From the NCBI RefSeq assembly GCF_039527675.1, contig NZ_BAAAKI010000004.1, forward strand, positions 62,001 to 126,000: a DNA stretch of 64,000 bases, written 5' to 3'. Of the stretch, positions 53,501-62,815 are shown one piece after another. The notes beneath the pieces were generated by a model. It was not told the origin of the DNA. It saw only the letters and a list, made by a program, of their open reading frames with translations, and did not search any database. The DNA is from Luteococcus sanguinis. GTDB taxonomy: Bacteria > Actinomycetota > Actinomycetes > Propionibacteriales > Propionibacteriaceae. The translations under genes were made by a program, and so were the position numbers. The stretch's first letter is position 1; every line of letters starts with the position of its first letter.

Positions 53501-56443
53501 ATGAACGAGCCGCAGCACCGCTACACCGCAGAACTGGCCGACCAGATCGAGCTGGCCTGGCAGGACCGTTGGGAGGCGGAGCACACCTTCTGGGCGCCCA
53601 ACCCGGCCGGACCCTGGGCCGAGCCCGACAAGGTCGCCGAGCGCGAGAAGCTGCTCGTCATCGACATGTTCCCCTACCCATCGGGCTCGGGGCTGCACGT
53701 CGGGCACCCGCTGGGTTACATCGCCACCGACGTCTTCAGCCGCTTCAACCGGATGCTGGGCAAGAACGTGCTGCATGCGATGGGCTATGACGCCTTCGGC
53801 CTGCCCGCGGAGCAGTATGCCATCGAGACCGGCACCCATCCGCGCACCACCACCGAGAAGAACATCGAGACCTACACCCGTCAGCTGCGGCGCCTGGGTC
53901 TGGACCACGACGACCGTCGCAGCGTGCGGACGATCGACCCCGAGTACTACAAGTGGACGCAGTGGATCTTCACCCAGATCTTCAACGCCTGGTACGACCC
54001 CGAGGCTGAACGGGCCGACGGTGGTCTGGGCAAGGCCCGGCCGATCTCCGAGCTGGTGGAGGAGCTGGCAGCCGGCACCCGCGAGCTGACCGGTGACTTC
54101 GCCGGGCGTGGCTGGGCCGAGCTGTCGGCCAAGGAGCAGGCAGACTACCTGGACGGCTTCCGCCTGACGTACGCCGACGAGGCGCCGGTGAACTGGGCCC
54201 CGGGCCTGGGCACCGTGCTGGCCAACGAGGAGGTCACCAACGAGGGACGCTCCGAGCGCGGCAACTTCCCGGTGTTCAAGGCGCACCTGCGGCAGTGGAA
54301 GATGCGGATCACCGCCTACGCTGACCGGTTGGCCGAAGACCTGGACCGGGTCGAGTGGCCCGAGAACATCAAGGCCCTGCAGCGCAACTGGATCGGACGC
54401 TCGAACGGTGCCCGCGTGCACTTCGCCGGCCCCAATGGCGAGGACCTGGAGGTCTTCACCACCCGTCCGGACACCCTGTTCGGGGCCACCTTCATGGTGC
54501 TGGCGCCCGAGCACCCGGCGGTCGCTTCGCTGGTGGGCGAGGGCACGAGCTGGCCCGAGGGTACCCGCGACAAGTGGACCGGCGGCGCGGCCAGCCCCAA
54601 GCAGGCCGTCGAGGACTACCAGCGCGAGGCGGGACGAAAGTCCGACGTCGAGCGCCAGATGGACGACAAGACCAAGACCGGCGTCTTCACCGGCGCCTGG
54701 GCCACCAACCCGGTCAACGGTGCAAAGGTGCCTGTCTTCATCGCCGACTATGTGCTGATGGGCTACGGCACCGGCGCGATCATGGCCGTGCCCTCGGGCG
54801 ACTCCCGTGACTTCGAGTTCGCGCAGGCCTTCGACATCGACATCGTCGACGTCATCGCGCCCGTCGGCGCCGACGGCACGGCCCAGGCCGACTGGCCGGG
54901 CACCGTCGCGCAGGGCGAGGCCTTCACCGGCGCGGGCGTCATGATCAACTCCGCGAACGACGATCTGGACCTCAATGGCATGTCCGTGGACGAGTCCAAG
55001 GCGGCCATGATCAACTTCTTGGAGGCCCAGGGCGTCGGCACCGGCACGATCAACTACCGGATGCGCGACTGGCTGTTCAGCCGCCAGCGCTACTGGGGTG
55101 AGCCCTTCCCGATCGTCTACGACGAAGACGGCGTCCCACACGCGCTGCCGGAGTCGATGCTGCCGCTGGAACTGCCCGAGGTGGACGACTACTCCCCGCG
55201 CACCTTCGACCCGGACGACCGCGACTCCCAGCCCGAGGCCCCGCTGGCCCGGGCCACCGAGTGGGTCAACGTCACCCTGGACCTGGGCGACGGACCGAAG
55301 CAGTACCGCCGCGAGACCAACACGATGCCCCAGTGGGCAGGGTCGTGCTGGTACTTCCTGCGCTACCTGGACCCGGCCAACCACGAAGTGCTCGTGGATC
55401 CCGCCGTCGAGCAGTACTGGATGGGCCCGCACGCCGAGCCCGTGCCCGGTGCACCCGCTGGAACGCGCGACCCGGGTGGCGTCGACCTCTACGTCGGCGG
55501 CGCCGAACATGCCGTCCTGCACCTGCTGTACGCGCGCTTCTGGCACAAGGTGCTGTTCGACCTGGGCCACATCAGCTCCGAGGAGCCCTTCCGCAAGTAC
55601 TTCGCGCAGGGAATGATCCAGGCCTACGCGTTCACCGACTCCCGCGAGATCTACGTCCCGGCCGCCGAGATCGAGGAGCGCGGCGAGGGCAAGGACACCA
55701 CCTACTGGTACGACCCGAAGGGTGACGGGGGCGAGCAGGTCACCCGTCGCGCCGGCAAGATGGGCAAGAGCCTGAAGAATGCCGTCAGCCCCGACGAGAT
55801 GTACGAGCTCTACGGCGCCGACACGATGCGCGTCTACGAGATGAGCATGGGCCCGCTGGACCTGTCCCGTCCGTGGGAGACCCGCGCCGTTGTCGGCTCG
55901 CAACGCTTCCTGCAGCGGCTGTGGCGCAACGTCGTGGACGAGGAGACGGGCGAACTGCGCGTGACCGACGCGCCACTGGATGCCACGACCGAGCGGACGC
56001 TGCACAAGACCATCGCCGCCGTGCGCACCGACTATGCGTCCCTGGGCTTCAACACCGCCATCGCGCGCCTGATCGAGCTGAACAACACCTTGACCAAGCT
56101 CGACGCGGTGCCGCGCGAAGCGGCTGAGGCCATCGTCCAGATGGTTGCACCGGTCGCCCCGCACATCGCGGAGGAGTTGTGGTCGCGCCTGGGCCACGAG
56201 CACACGATCACCTACGTCCCCTTCCCGACTGCGGACGAGGCCAAGCTGGCCGACGAGGCGGTCACCTGTGTCGTCCAGATCAAGGGCAAGGTGCGCGCCA
56301 CCATCGAGGTCGACCCGAGCATCGGCGAGGACGAGCTGCGCGAGCTGGTGCTGGCGCATCCAAAGGTGGTCGCAGCCACCGAGAACGGCATCCGGACGGT
56401 CATCGTCCGGGCGCCGCGCCTGGTCAACGTCGTCCCCGCCTGA
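53501..56443 (+). CDS. leuS: Leucyl-tRNA synthetase
   Basis: A 980-residue class Ia synthetase. HIGH motif as HVGHPLGY near residue 65, a CP1 editing domain (TTRPDTLFGATFMVLAPEHP, GTGAIMAVPSGDSRD), KMSKS as KMGKSLKN (~residue 755) and the anticodon-binding/C-terminal domain ending VRAPRLVNVV. Somewhat longer than E. coli LeuRS (860) because of insertions typical of actinomycetes. No T-box or leader peptide is visible upstream; a TAACCT box lies ~43 bp before the ATG. Confidence 0.97.
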   Translation: MNEPQHRYTAELADQIELAWQDRWEAEHTFWAPNPAGPWAEPDKVAEREKLLVIDMFPYPSGSGLHVGHPLGYIATDVFSRFNRMLGKNVLHAMGYDAFGLPAEQYAIETGTHPRTTTEKNIETYTRQLRRLGLDHDDRRSVRTIDPEYYKWTQWIFTQIFNAWYDPEAERADGGLGKARPISELVEELAAGTRELTGDFAGRGWAELSAKEQADYLDGFRLTYADEAPVNWAPGLGTVLANEEVTNEGRSERGNFPVFKAHLRQWKMRITAYADRLAEDLDRVEWPENIKALQRNWIGRSNGARVHFAGPNGEDLEVFTTRPDTLFGATFMVLAPEHPAVASLVGEGTSWPEGTRDKWTGGAASPKQAVEDYQREAGRKSDVERQMDDKTKTGVFTGAWATNPVNGAKVPVFIADYVLMGYGTGAIMAVPSGDSRDFEFAQAFDIDIVDVIAPVGADGTAQADWPGTVAQGEAFTGAGVMINSANDDLDLNGMSVDESKAAMINFLEAQGVGTGTINYRMRDWLFSRQRYWGEPFPIVYDEDGVPHALPESMLPLELPEVDDYSPRTFDPDDRDSQPEAPLARATEWVNVTLDLGDGPKQYRRETNTMPQWAGSCWYFLRYLDPANHEVLVDPAVEQYWMGPHAEPVPGAPAGTRDPGGVDLYVGGAEHAVLHLLYARFWHKVLFDLGHISSEEPFRKYFAQGMIQAYAFTDSREIYVPAAEIEERGEGKDTTYWYDPKGDGGEQVTRRAGKMGKSLKNAVSPDEMYELYGADTMRVYEMSMGPLDLSRPWETRAVVGSQRFLQRLWRNVVDEETGELRVTDAPLDATTERTLHKTIAAVRTDYASLGFNTAIARLIELNNTLTKLDAVPREAAEAIVQMVAPVAPHIAEELWSRLGHEHTITYVPFPTADEAKLADEAVTCVVQIKGKVRATIEVDPSIGEDELRELVLAHPKVVAATENGIRTVIVRAPRLVNVVPA

Positions 56444-56596
56444 GCTGGTCAGGGGACGTCGCGAGCTCCGGACATCGGGCCAACCGAGGCCGCGACGCGC
56501 GCTGGTGGGGCCCGCCTGATCGGGTGGTGTGTTCTCCCCGGTGTCGAACCTAGGTTGGTGGGATCAACCACCCATTGCACGACTGAGGAGACGACC

Positions 56597-57070
56597 ATGA
56601 CCGAGCTGATCGCGACCTACCTACAGGACCACCACGCCGGTTCCAGCACCGGAGTCGACGCCTTCGGGCGGGTTGCCGAGTACCACTCCGACGAGCGCGT
56701 GCGCTCCGCCGTCGGGCGGATCGCGGACGAGGTCGAGGCCGACCAGCAGTCGCTTGAGCAGATCATGGCCCTGGTCGGGGCAAAGACGTCGACCATCAAG
56801 GACGTCGCCGGGAAGGTGGGGGAGAAGGTCACGCGGTTGAAGTTGAATGACCGCCTCACCGATCGGTCCCCGCTGTCGGATGTGGTCGAGTTGGAGGCGC
56901 TGGTGATGGCCGTCCACGGCAAGGGCCTGTTGTGGGAGGCCCTGCTGGAGCTGGATGACCCGCGTCTGGACCGCGCCCAGCTGCAGCGGCTGTCGGACCG
57001 TGCCGGGTCCCAGCGCCAGGAACTGGACCATTTGCGGCTCACGCAGGTGCACAAGCTCCGCCAGGAGTGA
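56597..57070 (+). CDS. Conserved all-helical protein, unknown
   Basis: A 157-residue soluble, acidic, helix-rich protein (ferritin-like four-helix-bundle pattern: LIATYLQDHHAGSSTG, EVEADQQSLEQIM, ELEALVMAVHGKGLLWEALL, QELDHLRLTQVHKL). No metal-ligand set complete enough to call ferritin. The ATG at 56597 has GAGGAG 7 bp upstream; TAGGTT at 56551-56556 may be its -10. Role unknown; stress-related homologues exist in other actinomycetes (weak inference). Confidence 0.6.
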   Translation: MTELIATYLQDHHAGSSTGVDAFGRVAEYHSDERVRSAVGRIADEVEADQQSLEQIMALVGAKTSTIKDVAGKVGEKVTRLKLNDRLTDRSPLSDVVELEALVMAVHGKGLLWEALLELDDPRLDRAQLQRLSDRAGSQRQELDHLRLTQVHKLRQE

Positions 57071-57079
57071 GCGCGCGGG

Positions 57080-57085
57080 TAGGTT
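57080..57085 (+). promoter_or_regulatory. -10 box TAGGTT, 6 bp before luxS start
   Basis: Leaderless promoter of the luxS-mtnN pair. Confidence 0.55.
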
Positions 57086-57091
57086 GGGCTC

Positions 57092-57598
57092 ATGCCGAAG
57101 ATGAATGTCGAGAGCTTCAACCTTGACCACACGCTGGTCGAGGCGCCCTACATCCGTGTTGCCGACCGCAAGGTCTTGCCCGCCGGGGACGTGCTGGTCA
57201 AGTACGACGTCCGTTTCTGCCAGCCGAACAGTGACCACCTCGAGATGCCAGTGGTGCACTCGTTGGAGCACACGATGGCCGAGAACTTCCGCAACCATGC
57301 GGACTACATCGTCGACTTCTCGCCGATGGGATGCCAGACCGGCTTCTACCTGATCGTCACCGGTGATCACGAGGATGCGGAGATCCGCGACCTGGTCGCC
57401 GCGACGCTGGAGGACGTGACCAGGGCGACGGCCGTGCCCGCCGCGAACGAGGTGCAGTGCGGCTGGGGCGCCAACCACACGCTCGAGGGCGCGCAGCAGG
57501 CGGCGGCCACGATGCTGGCCCAGAAGGGCTCCTGGGCACAGGTCTACCGTGCGGGATCCGAGCCTGGGGGTGCCCAGCCGACGGGTGCCGGCGCATGA
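57092..57598 (+). CDS. luxS: S-ribosylhomocysteine lyase LuxS
   Basis: A 168-residue homodimeric metalloenzyme splitting S-ribosylhomocysteine into homocysteine and DPD, the precursor of autoinducer-2. The metal ligands are in HSLEHTMAENFRNH (HxxEH) and the Cys in VQCGWGANHTLEGA; the catalytic Cys is in MGCQTGFYL. The stop overlaps the mtnN start by 4 bp, so both steps from S-adenosylhomocysteine are coupled. Confidence 0.96.
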   Translation: MPKMNVESFNLDHTLVEAPYIRVADRKVLPAGDVLVKYDVRFCQPNSDHLEMPVVHSLEHTMAENFRNHADYIVDFSPMGCQTGFYLIVTGDHEDAEIRDLVAATLEDVTRATAVPAANEVQCGWGANHTLEGAQQAAATMLAQKGSWAQVYRAGSEPGGAQPTGAGA

Positions 57599-58275
57599 CG
57601 GACGTCTTGTTGCTGGCGGCGATGGCGGAGGAGACAGCGCCGCTGCTGGCCGCGCACGACTTCCGCGAGGTCGAGGTCCGGCACGGGCGAGCCTGGCGCT
57701 GTGAGGAGGGCGGTCGCGCGATCGGCCTGGTCACCTGCGGGATCGGTCTGGTGAACTCCGCGGCCTCGGCGGCTCTGGCGATCCGTGACCACGACCCCAA
57801 GGCCGTGATCTCCATCGGGTCGGCCGGGGGGCTGGGTGCCGACGTGCGGGTGGGGGACATCATCGTCGGAGGTTCCTACCGCTACGCGGACGCGGACGCG
57901 ACGGCCTTCGGGTACGAGTACGGGCAGATCCCCTCCATGCCGGTGAGCTTCGCCGGGGACGAGCACCTGCTGTCGCTGGTCGAGGCCGACGACACGGACG
58001 ACACCGTGCATGTCGGTGAGATCGTCTCGGGCAACTCCTTCGTCGCCGGGGAGCTGGCCACGTCGCTCCGGACGCGATTCCCCCAGGCCCTGGCCGCCGA
58101 CATGGAATCCACCGCCATCGCGCAGGTGGCGTGGGGGATGGGGATCCCCTTCGTTTGCGTCCGCTCGATCAGCGACCTGTGCACCCCGAGCGCCAATGAC
58201 GATTTCAAGGGCAACATCGACACGGTCGCCCAGCGCTCCGCGGACGCCGTCTGGCGCCTGCTCGAACAACTCTGA
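57595..58275 (+). CDS. mtnN: MTA/SAH nucleosidase (Pfs)
   Basis: A 226-residue purine nucleosidase cleaving adenine from S-adenosylhomocysteine and methylthioadenosine, giving the LuxS substrate. It has MAEETAPLL near the start, GSAGGL, the substrate Glu in AADMESTAIAQVA, and the catalytic Asp in VRSISDLCT. The ATG at 57595 is chosen by overlap with the luxS stop (ATGA). Relatives include futalosine hydrolases, but adjacency to luxS favours MTA/SAH. Confidence 0.92.
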   Translation: MTDVLLLAAMAEETAPLLAAHDFREVEVRHGRAWRCEEGGRAIGLVTCGIGLVNSAASAALAIRDHDPKAVISIGSAGGLGADVRVGDIIVGGSYRYADADATAFGYEYGQIPSMPVSFAGDEHLLSLVEADDTDDTVHVGEIVSGNSFVAGELATSLRTRFPQALAADMESTAIAQVAWGMGIPFVCVRSISDLCTPSANDDFKGNIDTVAQRSADAVWRLLEQL

Positions 58276-58293
58276 GCAGACCCGGCTGGGACG

Positions 58294-58324
58294 ATGTTTC
58301 ATCCTTGCAACATGGTCGAAACAT
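58294..58324 (+). promoter_or_regulatory. Inverted repeat upstream of the three-gene ligase operon
   Basis: ATGTTTC (58294-58300) and GAAACAT (58318-58324) are perfect 7-bp arms 17 bp apart; the right arm ends 19 bp before the -10 box, so it covers the expected -35 region. Candidate operator for an unknown regulator. Confidence 0.4.
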
Positions 58325-58343
58325 GAGCGCGAGGTCGCCTTCC

Positions 58344-58349
58344 TACCGT
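58344..58349 (+). promoter_or_regulatory. -10 box TACCGT, 6 bp before the ligase start
   Basis: Supports the ATG at 58356 and an independent promoter for the three-gene operon rather than read-through from mtnN. Confidence 0.5.
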
Positions 58350-58355
58350 TGATGC

Positions 58356-61040
58356 ATGCAGATCGACCTGAATCCGACAGGCGGCGGCGCCGGGAACTCC
58401 CACCTCGTCAACCACGACGGGCGCGACTCCGTTGGAAAACCCCGCCATCTTGGCGTCGAGGAGGAGTTCCACCTCGTCGACCAGACCACTCGCCGGCTCG
58501 CACCCCGTGCGCCCGAGCTGCTGGAGTGGTTGGGGGCGCAGGGACATTACGTGGCCGAGATGCAGCAGTGCGTGATCGAGGTGAACTCCGCGGTGGTCTC
58601 GAACCTGAGCGACCTGGGCAAGGAATTGCGCCACCACCGGAAGGTGTTGAGCAGAGCTGCTCGGGAGGTCGGGGCCGACATCGTCGCGGCTGGCACCGTG
58701 CCCTTGGCGCTTCCCTCCGAGCTGCCGATCACCTCCACCGCCCGGTATCGCCGGATGCTGGCGGACTACCAGTTGCTGGCCCGTGAACAGCTGATCTGTG
58801 GAACACAGATCCATGTGGAGATACCCGACCGGGATGAGGCTGCGGCCGTCGCACAGCGCATCGGCCCCGAGCTGCCCACCCTGCTGGCCCTTTCCACGAG
58901 CTCACCCTTCTGGGCCGATGGAGTGGACACCGGGTATTCCAGCGTCCGCACCCTGGTGTGGTCGCGGTGGCCAACCACCGGCCTCACCAGTGGGACGTCT
59001 TCGGCGGCCGACCTCGACCGACTGACCGACCAGCTCCTCGCCACCGGGGTGATCAGCGACCCGGGGATGATGTATTTCGACGTCCGCGTCTCGCGTCACG
59101 TGCCCACCCTCGAGCTGCGAATCTGTGATTCGTGCCCCGATGTGGACACGATCCTGCTGGTCGCCGGGCTCTACCGCGCCCTGGTGGAACGGGAGCTGGC
59201 CGCGCATCGAGCGGGTGAACCTGCACTGGAGCTGCCGGCGGTACTCGGCCGCGCCGCGGTCTGGCGGGCCGCTCGCTCTGGGCTGGAGGACGACCTGGTT
59301 GATGTCCGAGCTGATGGTCAGGCCCGACCGGCCTCCGAGGTGGTGCGTCGGCTGGTGGACTCCCTCAAACCCTGGTTGGAGGCCAACGGCGACTGGGAGG
59401 TGATCGACCACTTGGCCACCTCCGCACTGCTGGTGGGAAGCTCGGCCGCCAGACAGCGACGGGCCCTGCGGCGGCGGGGGCGTCTGACCGACGTCGTCGA
59501 CCTTCTCGCCGCCGAGACCGCGCACGGTGTCGCCGAGCCTGCCCCAGCCAGCGGAGACGAACTCCTGACCGAGTACCCCTGGGCCGGCTACGACGAAGCC
59601 CTCAGCCAGGGGAAGCCGCGCCCGCCCTACCGCGACCCCATCGCTGCTCTGGTCGCGCTTGGCGCGAAGGGTTTGCGCTCTCGGGACCAGGCAGTGGTGC
59701 AGCTCGAGCGCGCCGATGGGGTGACCTTCAAGGTCACCGGCCGCGACGAGCCGCAGATCTTCCCGCTCGATCTGGCGCCGCGCATCGTCACTGCGAAGGA
59801 CTGGGCCCACATCACGGCCGGGTGTGAGCAGCGAGCGAAGGCACTGGACCTCTTCCTGCGCGACGTCTACGGCCCGCGGTCGATCGTCCACGACGGAATC
59901 ATCCCCGACGAGGTGCTCGATCGCGCGCCCGGCTACCGGTCGACCGGACGGGTGGCGCCCAACACCGTCCGAGCCCATGTCAGCGGTCTTGACCTCGTGA
60001 GCTCGGGGCCGGGCCACTGGCAGGTTCTGGAGGACAACCTGCGCGTTCCCTCCGGAGTTGGCTATGCGATGAGCAACCGCTACCTGATGCGAAAACTGAT
60101 GCCCGAGCTGGCACCTCCGGCGCTGCTGGACTCCCGCGAGGTGCCCGGCCTGCTGCTGGAGACCCTGGCGGCCGCGGCGCCCGGCGGGGTAGCTGACCTG
60201 GAGGAGATCGTGCTGCTCTCTTCCGGCCCCTCCGACTCGGCGTGGCCTGAGCACGCCGGACTGGCCCGGGGGATGGGCGTGCAGGTCGTCACCCCGGAAC
60301 AGGTGTGGTTGGAGGGCGGCCACCTGGTGCGCGGCGTGGGCGAGCGGACCGTGCCCATCCGGGTGGCCTATGTCCGGATGGACGAGGACATGCTGCTCTC
60401 CTCGACCGGGCGGGACGGCACGGTGCTGCGGGCCGGGCTCACCGACGCCATCCTGCGCAACCGGTTGCGGCTGGCCAACGCCTTGGGCAATGGCGTCGCC
60501 GATGACAAGGCAATCTACTGCTTCGTGCCCCAGATGGTGCGCTACTACTTGGGCGAAGAGCCCATCATGGAACAAGTCCCCACCTGGCTGTGCGCAGAAC
60601 GCGACCAGTGCGAGGAGGTGCTTTCCCGGCTGGGCGATCTGGTCACGAAGCCCATCGACGGCTTCGGCGGCATGGGCGTGCTGATCGGCCCGGATGCCAG
60701 CGACGAGCAGGTGCAGCAGCGTCGTCACGAGATCATGGCCAACCCGGAGCGCTACATTGCCCAAGAGGTGGTGAACCTTTCCACCCACCCCACCTTTGAC
60801 GGAGCCTACCTGCGTCCCAGACACGTCGACCTGCGCGTCTTCGTGCACCTGCGCGAGCGTGGCGCCACGACCGAGGCCATCACCATGCCGGCGGCACTCA
60901 CCCGCGTCGGTCCCCCCGGGAACAAGATCGTCAACTCCTCCGCGGGTGGGGGCAGCAAGGACACCTGGATCCTGGCCGATGATGTGCAGTACCCGCCTCC
61001 GGCCTCCGGCGGCAGCACCCGCGAGCAAGGAGCGAACTGA
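58356..61040 (+). CDS. Two-domain amide ligase: GCS2-type carboxylate-amine ligase fused to circularly permuted ATP-grasp
   Basis: An 894-residue fusion. Residues ~30-370 form a glutamate-cysteine-ligase-2 (YbdK/EgtA-type) domain: LGVEEEFHLVD, CVIEVNSAVVSN, CGTQIHVEIPD, LELRICDSCPDVDTILLVAG. Residues ~410-890 form a circularly permuted ATP-grasp: YEEAL-like segment GYDEALSQG, PLDLAPRIVTAKDWA, ALDLFLRDVYGPRSIVHDG, VLEDNLRVPSGVGYAMSNR, LVTKPIDGFGGMG. Both activate carboxylates with ATP to make amide bonds, so one polypeptide could join three building blocks. Substrates unknown. The stop overlaps the next ATG (TGATG). Confidence 0.88.
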   Translation: MQIDLNPTGGGAGNSHLVNHDGRDSVGKPRHLGVEEEFHLVDQTTRRLAPRAPELLEWLGAQGHYVAEMQQCVIEVNSAVVSNLSDLGKELRHHRKVLSRAAREVGADIVAAGTVPLALPSELPITSTARYRRMLADYQLLAREQLICGTQIHVEIPDRDEAAAVAQRIGPELPTLLALSTSSPFWADGVDTGYSSVRTLVWSRWPTTGLTSGTSSAADLDRLTDQLLATGVISDPGMMYFDVRVSRHVPTLELRICDSCPDVDTILLVAGLYRALVERELAAHRAGEPALELPAVLGRAAVWRAARSGLEDDLVDVRADGQARPASEVVRRLVDSLKPWLEANGDWEVIDHLATSALLVGSSAARQRRALRRRGRLTDVVDLLAAETAHGVAEPAPASGDELLTEYPWAGYDEALSQGKPRPPYRDPIAALVALGAKGLRSRDQAVVQLERADGVTFKVTGRDEPQIFPLDLAPRIVTAKDWAHITAGCEQRAKALDLFLRDVYGPRSIVHDGIIPDEVLDRAPGYRSTGRVAPNTVRAHVSGLDLVSSGPGHWQVLEDNLRVPSGVGYAMSNRYLMRKLMPELAPPALLDSREVPGLLLETLAAAAPGGVADLEEIVLLSSGPSDSAWPEHAGLARGMGVQVVTPEQVWLEGGHLVRGVGERTVPIRVAYVRMDEDMLLSSTGRDGTVLRAGLTDAILRNRLRLANALGNGVADDKAIYCFVPQMVRYYLGEEPIMEQVPTWLCAERDQCEEVLSRLGDLVTKPIDGFGGMGVLIGPDASDEQVQQRRHEIMANPERYIAQEVVNLSTHPTFDGAYLRPRHVDLRVFVHLRERGATTEAITMPAALTRVGPPGNKIVNSSAGGGSKDTWILADDVQYPPPASGGSTREQGAN

Positions 61041-62815
61041 TGTGCGGAATCTGTGGCGAGGTCCGGTTCGACGGACGGACGGCTGATGTCGCGGCGATCG
61101 CGGCCATGAACGCGCAGATGATCCGGCGTGGCCCGGATGCTGGCGGCATCTGGTCGCATGACGCGGTGGCCCTGGGGCACCGGCGTCTGTCGATCATCGA
61201 CCTATCGGTGCGCGGATCACAGCCGATGACCGACACCGAGCTGGCCCGCGCGGTGGTGTTCAACGGGTGTATCTACAACTATCGGGAACTGCGCGCCGAG
61301 CTGGAGGGCCAGGGCTACCGCTTCTTCTCCGGCTCCGACACCGAGGTTGTCCTCAAGGCGCACCACTGTTGGGGGGCCGATTGTGTGGAGCATTTCGTCG
61401 GCATGTTCGCCTTCGCCGTCGTGGACCTGGACACGGGCGTGGTCACCCTGGGGCGCGACCGGCTGGGCATCAAGCCGCTCTACTACTCCCAGACCGCCAG
61501 CCGCCTGCGGTTCGCCTCCTCACTACGGGCCCTCGTGGCCGCCGGTGACGTGGATCGTTCCATTGACCTGGTGGCGCTGCACCACTACCTGAGCTTCCAC
61601 TCGGTGGTGCCCGCTCCGCGAACCATGCTGCAGGGCATCCGCAAGCTGCCGCCCGCCACGGTGCGCGTCGTCCAGCCCGACGGCCGCAGCACCGATCAGC
61701 TCTACTGGGAGCCCTGCCTCACCCGACAGGAGCAGTACGCGGGGTGGGACGCGCGCGACTGGGGTGAGGCGTTGATGACCTCACTGTCCACCGCGGTGCA
61801 GCGACGAATGGTGGCAGACGTCCCGGTCGGCGTCCTGCTGTCCGGCGGGTTCGACTCCAGCCTCGTGGTCGCCCTGTTGGCTGAACTGGGTCAGCATGAG
61901 CTCGCCACATTCTCCATCGGCTTCGACTCGGCCGGTGGTGAGTCGGGAGACGAGTACGAGTACTCCGACATCGTGGCCAAGCGCTTCGACACCAACCACC
62001 ACAAGATCCACATCGGCACCGAGAAGCTGCTGCCGGCGGTCTTGCCCACCGTCGAGGCAATGGCCGAGCCAATGGTCTCCCACGACTGCGTCGCCTTCTA
62101 CCTGCTCTCCCAGGAGGTCGCCCAACACGTCAAGGTGGTGCAGTCGGGCCAGGGTGCCGACGAGATCCTTGCCGGTTACGACTGGTACCCACCGCTCTCG
62201 GCGGTTCCGCGCGACCAGGTCTCGCCGGCCTACCGGGACGTCTTCGTTGATCGCCCACACGAGGCGGTGAACCGCTTGCTCCAGCCCCACCGTCGTCTCG
62301 ACCACGACCCCACCTTCGCGTTCCTCAGCGAGCACCAGGGCCGCCGGGGTGCCGAGACCGCGCTGGACGCGGCCCTGCGCCTGGACACCCAGGTGATGTT
62401 GGTCGACGACCCGGTCAAACGCGTCGACAACATGACGATGGCCTGGGGGCTTGAGGCGCGCGTGCCTTTCCTCGACCATGAGTTCGTCGAGCTGGCCGCG
62501 GCTTGTCCGCCGGAGCTGAAGCTGGCCGGGGGCGGCAAGGGCGTGCTGAAGGAGGCGGGACGCCGGATTGTGCCGCACGAGGTCATCGACCGCACGAAGG
62601 GCTACTTCCCGGTGCCCGGCATCCGCCACCTTGAGGGCGAGGTGCTCGACCTGGTCCACGACGCCCTGGGCTCCCAGACGGCGCGCGACAGGGGCCTGTT
62701 CGAGCCGGGTCCCATTGAGTCATTGCTGGCCGACCCGAACACCACCCGGACGACACTGGGCTCGAACGAGCTGTGGCAGGTGGCACTCTTGGAGATGTGG
62801 CTCCAGACCTTGTGA
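61040..62815 (+). CDS. Glutamine-hydrolysing amidotransferase, asparagine synthetase/AsnO type
   Basis: A 591-residue enzyme. Residues 1-~210 are a class II glutaminase with the N-terminal nucleophile Cys2 (MCGICGEVRF) and RRGPDAGGIW, HRRLSIIDLS, FNGCIYNYRELR. Residues ~240-590 are the ATP-dependent synthetase domain with the pyrophosphate loop VLLSGGFDSSLVVALL and SGQGADEILAGYDW. It would turn a carboxylate into a carboxamide using glutamine nitrogen. Length and neighbours fit the N-acetylglutaminylglutamine amidotransferase (AsnO) subgroup better than plain AsnB. Coupled to both neighbours by overlaps. Confidence 0.85.
   Translation: MCGICGEVRFDGRTADVAAIAAMNAQMIRRGPDAGGIWSHDAVALGHRRLSIIDLSVRGSQPMTDTELARAVVFNGCIYNYRELRAELEGQGYRFFSGSDTEVVLKAHHCWGADCVEHFVGMFAFAVVDLDTGVVTLGRDRLGIKPLYYSQTASRLRFASSLRALVAAGDVDRSIDLVALHHYLSFHSVVPAPRTMLQGIRKLPPATVRVVQPDGRSTDQLYWEPCLTRQEQYAGWDARDWGEALMTSLSTAVQRRMVADVPVGVLLSGGFDSSLVVALLAELGQHELATFSIGFDSAGGESGDEYEYSDIVAKRFDTNHHKIHIGTEKLLPAVLPTVEAMAEPMVSHDCVAFYLLSQEVAQHVKVVQSGQGADEILAGYDWYPPLSAVPRDQVSPAYRDVFVDRPHEAVNRLLQPHRRLDHDPTFAFLSEHQGRRGAETALDAALRLDTQVMLVDDPVKRVDNMTMAWGLEARVPFLDHEFVELAAACPPELKLAGGGKGVLKEAGRRIVPHEVIDRTKGYFPVPGIRHLEGEVLDLVHDALGSQTARDRGLFEPGPIESLLADPNTTRTTLGSNELWQVALLEMWLQTL

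Noticed and set aside
53057..56359. Open frame of 1100 codons on the minus strand
   Set aside because: It is exactly antisense to leuS; its composition (long Val/Gly/His/Asp-rich runs) is what a GC-rich coding strand gives in reverse, with no domain.
58902..61028. 708-codon minus-strand frame
   Set aside because: Antisense to the fused ligase gene; no motif, no promoter or ribosome site.
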